Assembly (NCBI GenBank): GCA_934229275.1
Contig: CAKQDN010000001.1
Span: forward strand, 1 to 64,000
From: an uncultured Clostridia bacterium
Lineage (GTDB): Bacteria > Bacillota > Clostridia > Christensenellales > Pumilibacteraceae
Reading direction: 5' to 3'
Length of the DNA stretch: 64,000 nucleotides
Position numbers and translations under genes: made by a program. The notes below the pieces were generated by a model. That model did not search any database. It was given only the letters and a program-made list of their open reading frames with translations, and was not told the origin of the DNA. Below are positions 51,517-61,048 of the stretch, piece after piece (the stretch's first letter is position 1; each line of letters starts with the position of its first letter).

Positions 51517-53527
51517 TCTTGATTTTCCTCCTGTATTCGCTGGGGACCATGGTAAATATCTGTTCTTCGGTGGCTTTTTCGTCTTCGCTCATGGCAAGAG
51601 TACGCAGTTTTTCGAGTTGTTCGTCGAACTTTTTGCGGTCTATTTCCTGCAATTTGTTGACGAAAACGCCCTCATGAGCGGTTTTATCCACTTTTTCCTT
51701 GTCGTAACGCAGTTCTTCGAACAGTTTTTCGCCGGGGCGCAGTCCTGTTATTTCGATCGGGATATCGACTTCCGGAACCAGCCCGTTAAGACGTATAAGG
51801 TCGCACGCAAGGTCGTAGATGTACACGGGTTCGCCCATGTCCAGCACGAACACTTCGCCGCGTGAAGCGAACGCTCCCGTCTGAAGAACCAGTCTTACGG
51901 CTTCCGGAATGGACATAAAGTAGCGTTTAATATTGCGGTCGGTAAGCGTTACGGGACCGCCTTTACGGATCTGATCGAGGAAAATAGGCACGACCGAGCC
52001 GTTGCTTCCGAGCACGTTGCCGAAACGGACCGCCGCTATTTTCAGTGAGCCTGTTTTTCCGCGCGTCTGCACGAGCATTTCGGCAATACGCTTGCTCGCA
52101 CCCATGACGTTGGAGGGGTTCACGGCTTTGTCGGTGGAGATAAGCACCATCTTGCCTGTGCCGTATTTCTGCGCGCACTCGATGACGTTGAGCGTGCCGA
52201 AAACGTTGTTTTTAATGGCTTCCGTGGGCGCGATTTCCATCATCGGAACGTGTTTGTACGCCGCCGCGTGGAAGATGATTTCGGGGTGATACTGTTCGAA
52301 CACTTCTTCGAGTTTGGCACGCTCCCGAACGGTACCGATGACGAGCGTGTAGCGACTGCGGTCGAATTTCTGCATGAATTCCTGATTGAGGAAGAACATG
52401 CCGTTTTCGTGCATATCGAAAATAACGAGGTGTTTGCAGCCGAACGTCAGTACTTGTCTGCACAGTTCGCTGCCTATCGAGCCTGCTCCGCCGGTGACCA
52501 TGACCACTTTGTCTTTAACCGAGCAGTCTATAAGTTCGCGGCGCACTTTGAATTCGTCGCGACCCAAAAGGTTTTCGATTTTAATGTCCTGAATGGACAG
52601 CGAGCCGCTCGAATATTCGTCGGCGTCGAGATAGCCGGGGACGAATTTAATGGGGATGTTAAGCGGTTTGCAAAGGTTGTAAATGTGGCGCAGTTGCGAC
52701 TTGTTAAGGCTGATTATCGCGATGACTATGGCGCCTGCCGTGTATTTTTCGGCGACTTCCGCGACGTTTTCGATGGGGCCGACTATGGGTACGCCGCAGA
52801 TTTTGGCGTGCTGTTTGTTCTTGTCGTCGTCGAGCGCGGCAACGGGGAGGTAGCCTTCCGAAGGATTCTGCATGAATCGCGTGATTATAAGCGCGCCGGT
52901 GTAGCCCGCTCCGATTATTATCGTGCGTTTGAGCGTGGGTTTATTGGACTTGCCCGTTTTGTTGTAGTACAGAATGGTGTTGATTATTCCGTAGCGGAAA
53001 CGCCAACTGCCGCACAGACAGAACGCGAAAAGTATGTACATTAAAATTACCGGAGCCCAGTACGGAATTCCGAAAAATTCGTAAAGCACTATTTTTGCCG
53101 CCCATATGACGACGAGCGCGAAAACAAACGCCGCGATAAACCGCTGAACGTCGTTTTTGCCGGCGTATTTCCACACCGTGCCGTAGCAGCGGAAGATAAG
53201 CAGCATGACAATCGTCGTTACGACCGAAACCGGCATTATTATCGTCCAGCGATTGGTTCCGTAACCGTACGACGGGTCAATACGATAGTACATTATGGCG
53301 TCGGCAAGCCAGAACGCCAGCATGCATAGGGCGACGTCGGCAAGCAACGTGAGAATAAACATCAGCCAGAACGGAATCACTCTGTCCGAACCGCTTACCG
53401 CGCGTTCGAAGTTTTTACGCGCTTGTTTTTTATCGAATTGTTCGGGCGTAAAATCGTTATTGCGTCCGACGATTTTTTTGTTTTCGATTTTTTTGTTTTC
53501 GTTTTTGTTGTTCTGTCGGTTATTCAC
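51500..53527 (-). CDS. CapD/WbpM-type polysaccharide biosynthesis protein (nucleotide-sugar 4,6-dehydratase)
   Basis: A membrane-anchored UDP-HexNAc 4,6-dehydratase-like protein that starts amino-sugar synthesis for surface glycans. Four N-terminal helices (about residues 50-165) are followed by a CoA-binding-like Rossmann unit (IIIGAGYTGALI) and the main extended SDR domain with VTGGAGSIGSELCRQ, AAYKHVPMME and NPSNVMGASKR. Met replaces the usual catalytic Tyr, as is normal in this family. I place the start at GTG 53527 (675 residues) with CGGAG upstream. The open frame runs further, to 53899, but a strong promoter at 53637-53665 lies within that extension. Confidence 0.92.
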   Translation of the reverse strand: MNNRQNNKNENKKIENKKIVGRNNDFTPEQFDKKQARKNFERAVSGSDRVIPFWLMFILTLLADVALCMLAFWLADAIMYYRIDPSYGYGTNRWTIIMPVSVVTTIVMLLIFRCYGTVWKYAGKNDVQRFIAAFVFALVVIWAAKIVLYEFFGIPYWAPVILMYILFAFCLCGSWRFRYGIINTILYYNKTGKSNKPTLKRTIIIGAGYTGALIITRFMQNPSEGYLPVAALDDDKNKQHAKICGVPIVGPIENVAEVAEKYTAGAIVIAIISLNKSQLRHIYNLCKPLNIPIKFVPGYLDADEYSSGSLSIQDIKIENLLGRDEFKVRRELIDCSVKDKVVMVTGGAGSIGSELCRQVLTFGCKHLVIFDMHENGMFFLNQEFMQKFDRSRYTLVIGTVRERAKLEEVFEQYHPEIIFHAAAYKHVPMMEIAPTEAIKNNVFGTLNVIECAQKYGTGKMVLISTDKAVNPSNVMGASKRIAEMLVQTRGKTGSLKIAAVRFGNVLGSNGSVVPIFLDQIRKGGPVTLTDRNIKRYFMSIPEAVRLVLQTGAFASRGEVFVLDMGEPVYIYDLACDLIRLNGLVPEVDIPIEITGLRPGEKLFEELRYDKEKVDKTAHEGVFVNKLQEIDRKKFDEQLEKLRTLAMSEDEKATEEQIFTMVPSEYRRKIKNEQKG

Positions 53528-53636
53528 GGGAAATGCTCCGTCTACGTTGCCTTTTCGCGGCAAACTCCGTATTTTTACTTGCAACCGCATCCGAGCGGTC
53601 GCGCGCACGCGTATCATATTTATGCGTACACGCAAT

Positions 53637-53665
53637 ATTATATTATTTTTGATGCGTTCTGTCAA
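53637..53665 (-). promoter_or_regulatory. Promoter of envelope glycan operon
   Basis: On the minus strand TTGACA (53665-53660), 17 bases, TATAAT (53642-53637), perfect consensus. A leader of about 100 bases precedes the chosen GTG start. Confidence 0.88.
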
Positions 53666-53686
53666 GCCCAAAAGCCTTATACGAAA

Positions 53687-53723
53687 AAAACGACGCCGTT
53701 TCATGCGAGAAAAGCGTCGTTTT
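53687..53723 (-). terminator. Terminator of DnaB/DnaI operon
   Basis: On the minus strand AAAACGACGC and GCGTCGTTTT pair, followed by a TTTTTTT run. It separates the replication pair from the glycan operon promoter. Confidence 0.85.
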
Positions 53724-53777
53724 AAGTCTTTTTGTAAATTATGAGTAGCGTGATTGATAAGAAAACTTTGGGGTCGC

Positions 53778-54689
53778 TCAGGCGCGGTCTGGATTTCGTA
53801 CTTCGCACGCGCGCAGGTCTTTTCCCGAAAATTCGGCGGCGTAGCAGGTCTTTTTGTCCAGCATGCGGCTCGCGATTCTCTCGCCGTACCGCGCGGCAAG
53901 CCGATCGACGTCGAGATTGCTCGTAAACAGCGTGTGACGTCCTGCGATCTGTCGTTCGTTTATCACGAGGTACAGGTATTCGAGCGTAACGTTTTTATAC
54001 ACGGCTTCGGTGCCGAGGTCGTCGATGACGAGCAAGTCGCAGTCGAGGTACGGAGCGATCAGCGAGCGACGGTCGGGCGTGAAAGTGGTGTGGTATGCCG
54101 ACGCGTCAGAAACGAACTTGAAAGCCGTGACGAAAGTGGCGGAGTAGCCTTTTTTAAGCACCGCGTCCACGCAGCACGACGCAAGAAAAGTTTTGCCCGT
54201 GCCGCTTTTTCCGAGCAGCGAGAATATCTTCTTTTTGGAAAGCGGAAATTTGTCCGCAAACACCGTTTTAAGGTCGGCGGCGACTTTTATAAATACCGCT
54301 CCGTCTTTTTGATCGAAAAGCGAATAGTCGATTTCCGAAAAATCGTGCAGGGGAAAGGCGATGTAGTCGTCGAACGACATTGCCTTGACGCACTCGCACA
54401 TTTTTCCGCCCGTAAAGCCCTTATCTCCGCATTTGGCGCAGTGAGGAGCGGGGCGAACGATTTTTTTCAGTCCGCTTGCGTCGATGTATTCGTCAAGAGC
54501 GCGTTTTGCTCTGTCGCCGGCTCCCTCGGTTTCGCCTTTTACGTCCGAAAGCACGGCTTTTCGGTAGGCGGCGTCGAGCGCGGCAAGGCGTTCGTCGCTT
54601 GCAAGCAGACGGTAGTAGGCTTCCGACGCGGCAATAAGGTCGCTTTCGCGGCGCGAACGTATGAAGTTAAGCGTTTTTTCGTAGTTCAT
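53778..54689 (-). CDS. dnaI: DnaC/DnaI-type helicase loader ATPase
   Basis: AAA+ protein that helps load the replicative helicase. The 303-residue protein has an N-terminal helical part, a zinc-finger-like segment CAKCGDKGFTGGKMCEC (about residues 84-100), Walker A GKSGTGKTF (about 160), Walker B LLVIDDLGTE (about 222), sensor I FTSNLD (about 260) and the Arg-rich box ERIASRM. This is the DnaI/DnaC plan. It is translationally coupled to the DnaB/DnaD-like gene upstream (ATG overlaps its stop region), as in many Bacillota. Confidence 0.9.
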   Translation of the reverse strand: MNYEKTLNFIRSRRESDLIAASEAYYRLLASDERLAALDAAYRKAVLSDVKGETEGAGDRAKRALDEYIDASGLKKIVRPAPHCAKCGDKGFTGGKMCECVKAMSFDDYIAFPLHDFSEIDYSLFDQKDGAVFIKVAADLKTVFADKFPLSKKKIFSLLGKSGTGKTFLASCCVDAVLKKGYSATFVTAFKFVSDASAYHTTFTPDRRSLIAPYLDCDLLVIDDLGTEAVYKNVTLEYLYLVINERQIAGRHTLFTSNLDVDRLAARYGERIASRMLDKKTCYAAEFSGKDLRACEVRNPDRA

Positions 54690-56116
54690 TACAGATCCTC
54701 GTATTCGAGATTATCGAAAAGAGCGTTGAGTTGGTCGCTCGTGTAAGTTTTCGTGACTTTGGTTTCCTGCGACGCGGCTTTTTCGAAGCGGAAAGCGTTT
54801 GCTTCGTCGACCGTTTTTACGCCTGCTTTGAACCAGGCGGACAAAAGCGCGTTCATGTGCTGAACGGGAGCGGACGTTCCCTTCGACTTTTCCGCGGCGA
54901 GAGTGATAAGTTCGCTCGTCATGCCCCACGACCCCGTCCAGACGTTGTAACTGTCGCGGTCGCGCGAGGTGACGTTTCTCGTAATTCCCGCAACCTCGAA
55001 AAAAGCCTTGATGAAGTTATCGGTCTGCACGCTCTTGCCGACGAACTGATCGATGCTCGCGGCGGACACGAGACCTTGCTTGTAAAATTTGTCCACGACG
55101 TCGTTCATGCCTTCGAGCGTACGCACGCCGCGCTTGAAGCAGTAGGTCGCGATAAGCGTTATCGTTTCCTCGTCGAATCCGCATGCTATCCACTTGGTGA
55201 TATACGTTTCGATTATAAAATCGAGTTGTTCGTAGTATACGCCGATAATGCGGTTGACGTTTTTTGCAAGCGCGACCAGTTTTTCGCGGTTTGCGTTGAA
55301 GTCCTCGATTTCCTCGAACGACATAAGATGATTTTCGTAATATCGGGTCATAAGAGCGTCCAGTTTTTCCATGCCGCCCTTTTTGACCGTTTTCGCGACT
55401 TTTATTATTGTGGCAGGAGTGTATTCCATGCCTTTCGTCCATTTTATGTAAAGCCGCTTGTCCTCGTGGTCGGGCTTTCGCTTGCTGCCGAGCGCGGCGA
55501 GAACGGGACGTAGTTCTTTTTCGTACGCGTCGAACTGGCTTAACTGCTCGCTCACGCGGTCGAATGTCAGTAGTCCCTGTGCCGCTAGGTTGCGCGCGAC
55601 CGCGAGAATGTAGGGGTAGGATATGCTTTCGCCTTTCTGGCGTATGCAGTACGCTATGATGGCGAGCATCGCGCCCGTTTCCATGTGCGTGTCTTCCATG
55701 AGAGAGTAGTACTCGTTGTATTCGCCCGGAAGAACGTTTCTGTTCGGGAGCATGGCGTGCAACTGGTCGTTGAAGTCTTTGTACTTGGTTTTGGAGAACT
55801 TTTGCGCGGAAGGAGTGGCTTCGCGCACGGGCAGGAATTCTATTTCGGGAGTGGCGGACGCGCGTGAAACGGCAATAACGCCCTGATTTTCCCAGTAGCG
55901 CAACGCTTCTTCCACGACCGGCGTATCCAGACTCAGTTTGCTTGCTATGTATTCTTCCGCGTTGTCGCCGACGTTTGCTCCGCTTGCCGCCAGAAGTCCG
56001 CAAAGGTACACTTTAACGTAACTTTCGGGAGCAAACGGCATGAAATTAAGCAAAAACGCGTTGTCTACCTCGGTTTTTCCCGACAACAGTTTTTCTTTTC
56101 CGATCTTCATTTGCAT
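54689..56116 (-). CDS. DnaD/DnaB-type replication initiation protein
   Basis: A 475-residue protein with an N-terminal winged-helix region (about 15-90: NAFLLNFMPFAPESYVKVYL, then EEALRYWENQGVI) and DnaD-like domains further on, including YILAVARNL and the EKLDALMTRYYENHLMSFEE region, with YITKWIACGFDEETITLIATY typical of the DnaB_2 motif (YxxxIxxxW-like). Such proteins act with DnaI in helicase loading at oriC and at restart sites. GGGAGG lies eight bases before the ATG at 56116. It is the first gene of a two-gene operon. Confidence 0.88.
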   Translation of the reverse strand: MQMKIGKEKLLSGKTEVDNAFLLNFMPFAPESYVKVYLCGLLAASGANVGDNAEEYIASKLSLDTPVVEEALRYWENQGVIAVSRASATPEIEFLPVREATPSAQKFSKTKYKDFNDQLHAMLPNRNVLPGEYNEYYSLMEDTHMETGAMLAIIAYCIRQKGESISYPYILAVARNLAAQGLLTFDRVSEQLSQFDAYEKELRPVLAALGSKRKPDHEDKRLYIKWTKGMEYTPATIIKVAKTVKKGGMEKLDALMTRYYENHLMSFEEIEDFNANREKLVALAKNVNRIIGVYYEQLDFIIETYITKWIACGFDEETITLIATYCFKRGVRTLEGMNDVVDKFYKQGLVSAASIDQFVGKSVQTDNFIKAFFEVAGITRNVTSRDRDSYNVWTGSWGMTSELITLAAEKSKGTSAPVQHMNALLSAWFKAGVKTVDEANAFRFEKAASQETKVTKTYTSDQLNALFDNLEYEDL

Positions 56117-56210
56117 AAATTCCGCCTCCCTTAAGCGACCGACGAACGTTTTTTGCGTCCGCTCGGCAAAAAATTGCCGAAATCGCTTGATTTAATCCCC
56201 ACAATAATCT

Positions 56211-56239
56211 ATAATATCATTATTCCGTAAATTTTTCAA
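56211..56239 (-). promoter_or_regulatory. Promoter of DnaB/DnaI operon
   Basis: On the minus strand TTGAAA (56239-56234), 17 bases, TATTAT (56216-56211). The leader contains a perfect hairpin CGGCAA-4-TTGCCG (56164-56179). Confidence 0.65.
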
Positions 56240-56315
56240 ACGTTTTCGGGCAGTTTTTTAAATATCTATATGTGGTATTTATCGCACGCTACAAAACACA
56301 ATAAGGAGAATGTAT

Positions 56316-57641
56316 TTGAAGATTCTGCACACCGCCGACTGGCATCTCGGCAAAAAAATAGAAGGAAAGAGCATGCTCGCCAATCAGATAGCGGCTCTCG
56401 GCGACCTCGAACGGATAGCGGAGGGCGAAAAACCCGACCTCGTGCTTATCTGCGGCGACGTGTTCGACACAGCCGTTCCGCCTGCCGAAGCCGAACGCCT
56501 GTTTTTCGACACTTGCGAACGTTTGTCGTCGTACGGCTGCCCGGTAGTGGCGATTGCCGGCAATCACGACGACGGAAACCGGCTGTCCGCCGCGAGAAGC
56601 CTTGCCGCGCGCCACAATATCTACCTTATCGGCGACACCGACAACTCCTTTTACGACGCGTTCGGAGCGGAAAACGGAAAAGGCTGGATCCGCATTGATA
56701 CGCCTTCGGGCAAAGCGTGCATTGCCGCGCTTCCGTACCCCCTCGAAAGTTTTTTTACGGGCTCGTCCGAGAGTGATCCGAACGAAATTCAGTCTGACGA
56801 AAACGCAGCGTCCCGTAACGAAAACGACGGTACGTCTGACGAAAAAACGAACGAAAACGGTGCCGTGAGCGTTGCTCCCGAAAGCGAAAAAGCCGATAAT
56901 AATGATGATAGCAATGTCAAAAACAGTGACGGCGAAGAGCAGTCGGATGAGCCGTTCGACGAGAAATACACCGACAGAATACGCGCGCTTGTGCGTGAGT
57001 GCGAAAAGGGATTTTTGCCCGGCGAGGTCAATATATTCGCGGCGCATATCTTCACCATGCCCGGCTCGGAGGAAAAGACGCTGGGCGGAGCGAAAATTCT
57101 GCCGTCCGACGTTTTGCCCGATAGCGCGGACTATGCGGCGCTCGGTCACGTTCATAAAAGACTGCGGATAAGCCGCGCTCCCGAGGCGTGGTACTCCGGC
57201 TCACTCGTGCCGTGCTCGTTTGCCGAAACGGGCAACAGGTGCGTAAACATCGTCGAAATAGAGAAAACGGAAAACGGTGAAAAGTCCGTCGCCGTGAGGT
57301 CGGTGACGCTTGAAAACGTAAAAGACCTCGTGAAAATACGCGCGAAAGACTACGACGAGGCGTACGAAAAACTGTCCGCGTGCGACTGCTACGCCGAAAT
57401 CGAATACGACTGCCCAACGCCGCTCACTCCGGCTAAAATGAACGCACTCCGCGCACTCCCGGCATTCGTCAAATTCACGCCGTGCTTCGTTTCCGGCGAG
57501 AGCGGATCTCGTTCCGAGCGCAAACTCATGACCGACGAACAACTGTTCGAAGCGTTTTTCGAGCGCAAAAAGGGCAGAAAGCCCGATCCCGACGAGCAGG
57601 AACTCTTTATTAAGGCGGTCGGAAAGGAGGATATTTTATGA
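56316..57641 (+). CDS. sbcD: Exonuclease subunit SbcD (Mre11-like) with acidic insert
   Basis: Nuclease subunit of the SbcCD complex, which cuts hairpins and processes DNA ends. I use the TTG at 56316 (441 residues, MKILHTADWHLGK), because AAGGAG at 56303-56308 is seven bases from it and only one from the ATG at 56310. Phosphoesterase motifs are DWHLGK, GDVFDTA, AGNHDD, and HIFTMPG with GHVHKR. Between the first domain and the later motifs there is an acidic, Ser/Asn/Glu-rich insert at about residues 150-218 (SESDPNEIQSDENAASRNEN and similar), which is not usual. Overlaps sbcC by four bases. Confidence 0.94.
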   Translation: MKILHTADWHLGKKIEGKSMLANQIAALGDLERIAEGEKPDLVLICGDVFDTAVPPAEAERLFFDTCERLSSYGCPVVAIAGNHDDGNRLSAARSLAARHNIYLIGDTDNSFYDAFGAENGKGWIRIDTPSGKACIAALPYPLESFFTGSSESDPNEIQSDENAASRNENDGTSDEKTNENGAVSVAPESEKADNNDDSNVKNSDGEEQSDEPFDEKYTDRIRALVRECEKGFLPGEVNIFAAHIFTMPGSEEKTLGGAKILPSDVLPDSADYAALGHVHKRLRISRAPEAWYSGSLVPCSFAETGNRCVNIVEIEKTENGEKSVAVRSVTLENVKDLVKIRAKDYDEAYEKLSACDCYAEIEYDCPTPLTPAKMNALRALPAFVKFTPCFVSGESGSRSERKLMTDEQLFEAFFERKKGRKPDPDEQELFIKAVGKEDIL

Positions 57642-60256
57642 AACCGTTGCTTCTCGAAATAGAAGGAATAAACAGTTTCCGCCAAAGGCAGGTCATCGAC
57701 TTCCGCGCGCTTTCGAGCGGCAATCTTTTCTGTATATCCGGTAAAACCGGCAGCGGCAAAACCACCGTACTGGACTGCGTCATTTTGGGACTTTATCAGA
57801 AATTACCGTCGTTTTCGTCGCGCGGTAATATAGAAGATTATATAAATCTCAGTTGCGAAAAGGGTGAAATCAAACTGACTTTCGAACTGGACGGAAAAGT
57901 GTACCGCACCGAGCGCGTCATATCGAGAAAAGGCGCGAATTCCGCGAAAATAGTAGACGCGGAAACGGGCGCTGTAATCAAGGAGAAAAACAACGAGGCG
58001 TTCGCGTTCATCGGCGAAAAACTCGGGCTTAGCGTTGACGACTTCGCTCGGGTCATCGTGCTGCAACAGGGCGAATTCGCGCAGTTTTTGCGTGCGAACA
58101 AGTCGGACAGGAACGCAACGGTCATAAAATTGTTCCGCCTCGACCGCTTTTCCGACGTTCCGCAGCGTTTCCGTGCCGCCGCAAATACGCTTAAAATCGA
58201 ACTCGAAAAAAAGGACGCCGTTCTTGCCGGTTACGAAAACGATACCGCCGAGCGCGAAAAGCAGATTTCGGACGAGATTAAACTGTGTGACGCCGCGGTC
58301 GAAAAGATAACGGCAGAGTATAAATCTGCGTGCGAGATGCTCCTTAAAGCGGAAGAAAATATGCGAACTCGCGAGCGTTACGAAAAAGCGGTTAAGGATA
58401 AAGCGGCTCTATCCGAAAAAGAGAAAGAGTTGCTGCTCCGCGAAAAGAAAGTCACGGAACTCGAAGAGAAAATCGGAAAGGAACAGCCCGAAATCAAGAA
58501 GGAGCAGGCTCGCAAAGAAGAATACCTGCGGCTCTCGGCGAAACTCGAAAACGAGAGAGCGCAACTGACCGACCTTGTCGAGCGGAAAAAACGCCTGGAC
58601 GAAAAACGCGCGGAATATTCTAAACTCAACCAAAAATACGCCGAAAAGAAAAAAGAACTCGAACTTATCGACCGCAGTATTGCCGAAACCGAAACGCTTT
58701 TAGGCGACTATGCAGGTCAGCGAGCGGACGTTTTGTCTGCCAAATATAAAGAATCGGAGTTTAACCTTAAAAATCGTCGTCAGGCGGAAGCGCAGTTAAA
58801 CGCTCTTAAAAACGAGTTGTCGGCTGCCGAAAAACGACTTGAAGAAACTGCTAAGCGCGCGCTTACAGCCGAGGATAATTTGCGTAAAGCCGAGGAAAAT
58901 CTCTCGCTCGCGAGAAAAAATCTCGACGACGTAAGACTTATTGAGGGCGCGAATTCCCTTAAAAAACAACTGCACGCCGGCGACGTCTGCCCCGTGTGCG
59001 GAGAAATTTTAAAGCAGCAGCCGGTCGTGACCTGCTCGCGTCTGAAAGAGGCGGAAGAGCGCGCGTTAGCGTGCGAAAACGACGCTGCGACTGCAAGAAA
59101 AGAGCAGTCTGCCGCAGCCGCCGCGCTCGCCGCGGATAAAAGCGCACGCGAACAATTGTTTGCAAACTTTTCCGCATGCGAAAAACAATACGCTTTGCTC
59201 CCGGATGCTGACGAAAAGCAAACCGAAACGCTTAAAAAAGCGCTCTCTCTGACTGTCGGACTCGAAAAAACGCGGACGGAAAGGCAAAAAATCGCATCCG
59301 AAGAGGGCAATATGTCGGCGACTCTTACCGCGCTCGTCGAACAGGGCAAAGAAGATAAAATCGATTACGAAAATCGCCTGAATAAACTGACGTACCGCGA
59401 TTTCGACGCCCTTTCGAAGCAGGAAGATCTCGTCGGTCGCTGCCTTGCCGCAATAAACGCGCGGATAGAGGAGTTCGAGCGCTGCGTTACGGACGCCGGA
59501 AAACTGCGACTGTCGCTCGACAAAGAAAAAGCCGAGAACAAAGCCGCTCTCGAAGCCGCCGAAAAACTGCTCGTAAAGGCTCCCGACCCCGATATTCCCG
59601 ACCCCGAAACGTACCGCGTTCTTTCCGGGAGCAAGGACGAGGAGAAAACTGCCGCCGTGGCGCAGCGAGCCAAACTCGAAAACGCGCTGACGGAACTGAA
59701 AAGCCGCCTCGAAGTCAAACGCGCCCTGAAAACCGAACGCGCCGAAATAAACAAAAAATACGAAAAAATCAATTGTCTTTCCGTAATGTTTTCGCGCGGA
59801 GAATTCAACGCGTTCGTCGCGACCGAGTACATAAAGGACTTCACGGTTTCGGCTTCCGAAACGCTGCGCGAACTGACCGGCGGAAAGTACACTCTCTCCT
59901 ACGACGAGCAGGAAAGCGACTTTTTCGTCACCGATTTTCTCAACGACAACAAAAAGAGAAAGGCGCGCACGCTCTCGGGCGGCGAAACTTTTCTTGCGTC
60001 GCTGTCCATGGCGATCGCGCTTTCGAAGGAAATAGCGAGATTCGGAACGTTCGACTTCTTCTTCATCGACGAGGGCTTCGGAACTTTGCACGACGCCGCG
60101 CTCGATCAGGCGCTCGAAGTGCTGTTCGAACTGAGCAAAACTTCGCTCGTCGGACTGGTCACGCACCGCACCGAACTTATCGGAAGAATACCGGTAACTT
60201 TGCTCGTTTCCGAAGCGGACGGAGAAGCCGGCTCGGTGTGTCGTATCGCCGACTGA
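57638..60256 (+). CDS. sbcC: Exonuclease subunit SbcC (Rad50-like)
   Basis: SMC-like ATPase of SbcCD, 872 residues. Walker A GKTGSGKTT is at about 35-43 and the Q-loop VLQQGEFAQFLRA at about 140. Two long coiled-coil arms flank a zinc hook CPVCG at 451-455. The C-terminal half has the signature LSGGETFLASLSMAIALS (about 778) and Walker B FFFIDEGFGTL (about 807). All parts are intact. It is shorter than E. coli SbcC (about 1050) because the arms are shorter. Coupled to sbcD through ATGA. Confidence 0.96.
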   Translation: MKPLLLEIEGINSFRQRQVIDFRALSSGNLFCISGKTGSGKTTVLDCVILGLYQKLPSFSSRGNIEDYINLSCEKGEIKLTFELDGKVYRTERVISRKGANSAKIVDAETGAVIKEKNNEAFAFIGEKLGLSVDDFARVIVLQQGEFAQFLRANKSDRNATVIKLFRLDRFSDVPQRFRAAANTLKIELEKKDAVLAGYENDTAEREKQISDEIKLCDAAVEKITAEYKSACEMLLKAEENMRTRERYEKAVKDKAALSEKEKELLLREKKVTELEEKIGKEQPEIKKEQARKEEYLRLSAKLENERAQLTDLVERKKRLDEKRAEYSKLNQKYAEKKKELELIDRSIAETETLLGDYAGQRADVLSAKYKESEFNLKNRRQAEAQLNALKNELSAAEKRLEETAKRALTAEDNLRKAEENLSLARKNLDDVRLIEGANSLKKQLHAGDVCPVCGEILKQQPVVTCSRLKEAEERALACENDAATARKEQSAAAAALAADKSAREQLFANFSACEKQYALLPDADEKQTETLKKALSLTVGLEKTRTERQKIASEEGNMSATLTALVEQGKEDKIDYENRLNKLTYRDFDALSKQEDLVGRCLAAINARIEEFERCVTDAGKLRLSLDKEKAENKAALEAAEKLLVKAPDPDIPDPETYRVLSGSKDEEKTAAVAQRAKLENALTELKSRLEVKRALKTERAEINKKYEKINCLSVMFSRGEFNAFVATEYIKDFTVSASETLRELTGGKYTLSYDEQESDFFVTDFLNDNKKRKARTLSGGETFLASLSMAIALSKEIARFGTFDFFFIDEGFGTLHDAALDQALEVLFELSKTSLVGLVTHRTELIGRIPVTLLVSEADGEAGSVCRIAD

Positions 60257-60289
60257 CGGGCGAAAGCAGGCAACTTTCAAGAAAAATCT

Positions 60290-60321
60290 ACGCGTGCGCA
60301 GGCGAGCGTGCGCGTTTTTTT
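60290..60321 (+). terminator. Terminator after sbcC
   Basis: ACGCG/CGCGT outer and GCGCA/TGCGC alternative stems followed by TTTTTTT. Confidence 0.7.
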
Positions 60322-60375
60322 ATCGCTAATTTTAAAAAAATACGCGCGCACACGCCCGACGAGCCTTAAAACGTT

Positions 60376-60403
60376 TTGAAAAAGTCGCAAAATGTGGTAA
60401 AAT
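60376..60403 (+). promoter_or_regulatory. Promoter of small membrane protein gene
   Basis: TTGAAA (60376-60381), 16 bases, TAAAAT (60398-60403). Confidence 0.6.
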
Positions 60404-60436
60404 AAAACGTAAGACTTCGATAAAAGGAGAACGGCT

Positions 60437-60982
60437 ATGACTGCGGTGTACACCGACGAAGAAATAGAACGCGCGTTTGCCGAAAGAAAGAAAATGCTTA
60501 TAATATACTGGGCGGCGTTTGCTCTGGTTGCGCTTTTTCTGGTCGCGTTGTTCGTCGTGCATCTCATCCGCGTCGAAACCATGCTCGACCGCACCTATCA
60601 GAAGACGATAATGCTCGTTTCGATAGTCGTCAGTTCCCTTTTCGCGATAGGCTCGGTGTTCTTTTTCGGAGTAAAATACCGCTACACGAAAGCCTATTGC
60701 AAGTTGTACCGCGACATGACGGACGGACCTAAAGACCGCTGCCGCGGAGAAGTAATCGAACTCGTCCCGGAGCAGAGCGAAAAATACTCGATAAAGTTCC
60801 GCGGAATCAAGGTCAAGTGTCCGCCGGTGAGAAGAGGAGAGGAAAATATCCGCCTGCTGCTCGTCGAGCACGAACACGATATTCCCGAACTCGTTCCGGG
60901 CGTAAAATTCGAATTCATTTCGCAGTCGAACATAATTCTCGGCTACGAAATAACCGGAAACAACGATAACACCGTCAAATAA
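60437..60982 (+). CDS. Small membrane protein of unknown function (two helices)
   Basis: I do not recognise this 181-residue protein. It starts with a charged helix (EEIERAFAERKK), then two hydrophobic helices at about residues 17-41 and 54-79, followed by a soluble C-terminal domain of about 100 residues with beta-type sequence (KYSIKFRGIKVKCPPVRRGE). Both ends should face the cytoplasm. An AAGGAG site precedes the ATG. It lies between sbcC and pepF with its own promoter. Its partner and role are unknown. Confidence 0.75.
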   Translation: MTAVYTDEEIERAFAERKKMLIIYWAAFALVALFLVALFVVHLIRVETMLDRTYQKTIMLVSIVVSSLFAIGSVFFFGVKYRYTKAYCKLYRDMTDGPKDRCRGEVIELVPEQSEKYSIKFRGIKVKCPPVRRGEENIRLLLVEHEHDIPELVPGVKFEFISQSNIILGYEITGNNDNTVK

Positions 60983-61048
60983 CATTGTCAAAAAAGAGCG
61001 GAATTCGGTTTCCGCGTCGTCAGAATAATCAAAACAAGGAGTAAATTC

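Noticed and set aside
60995..61012. GCGGAATTCGGTTTCCGC hairpin before pepF as a terminator.
   Set aside because: A six-base stem is present, but there is no T run after it, so a terminator call is not supported.
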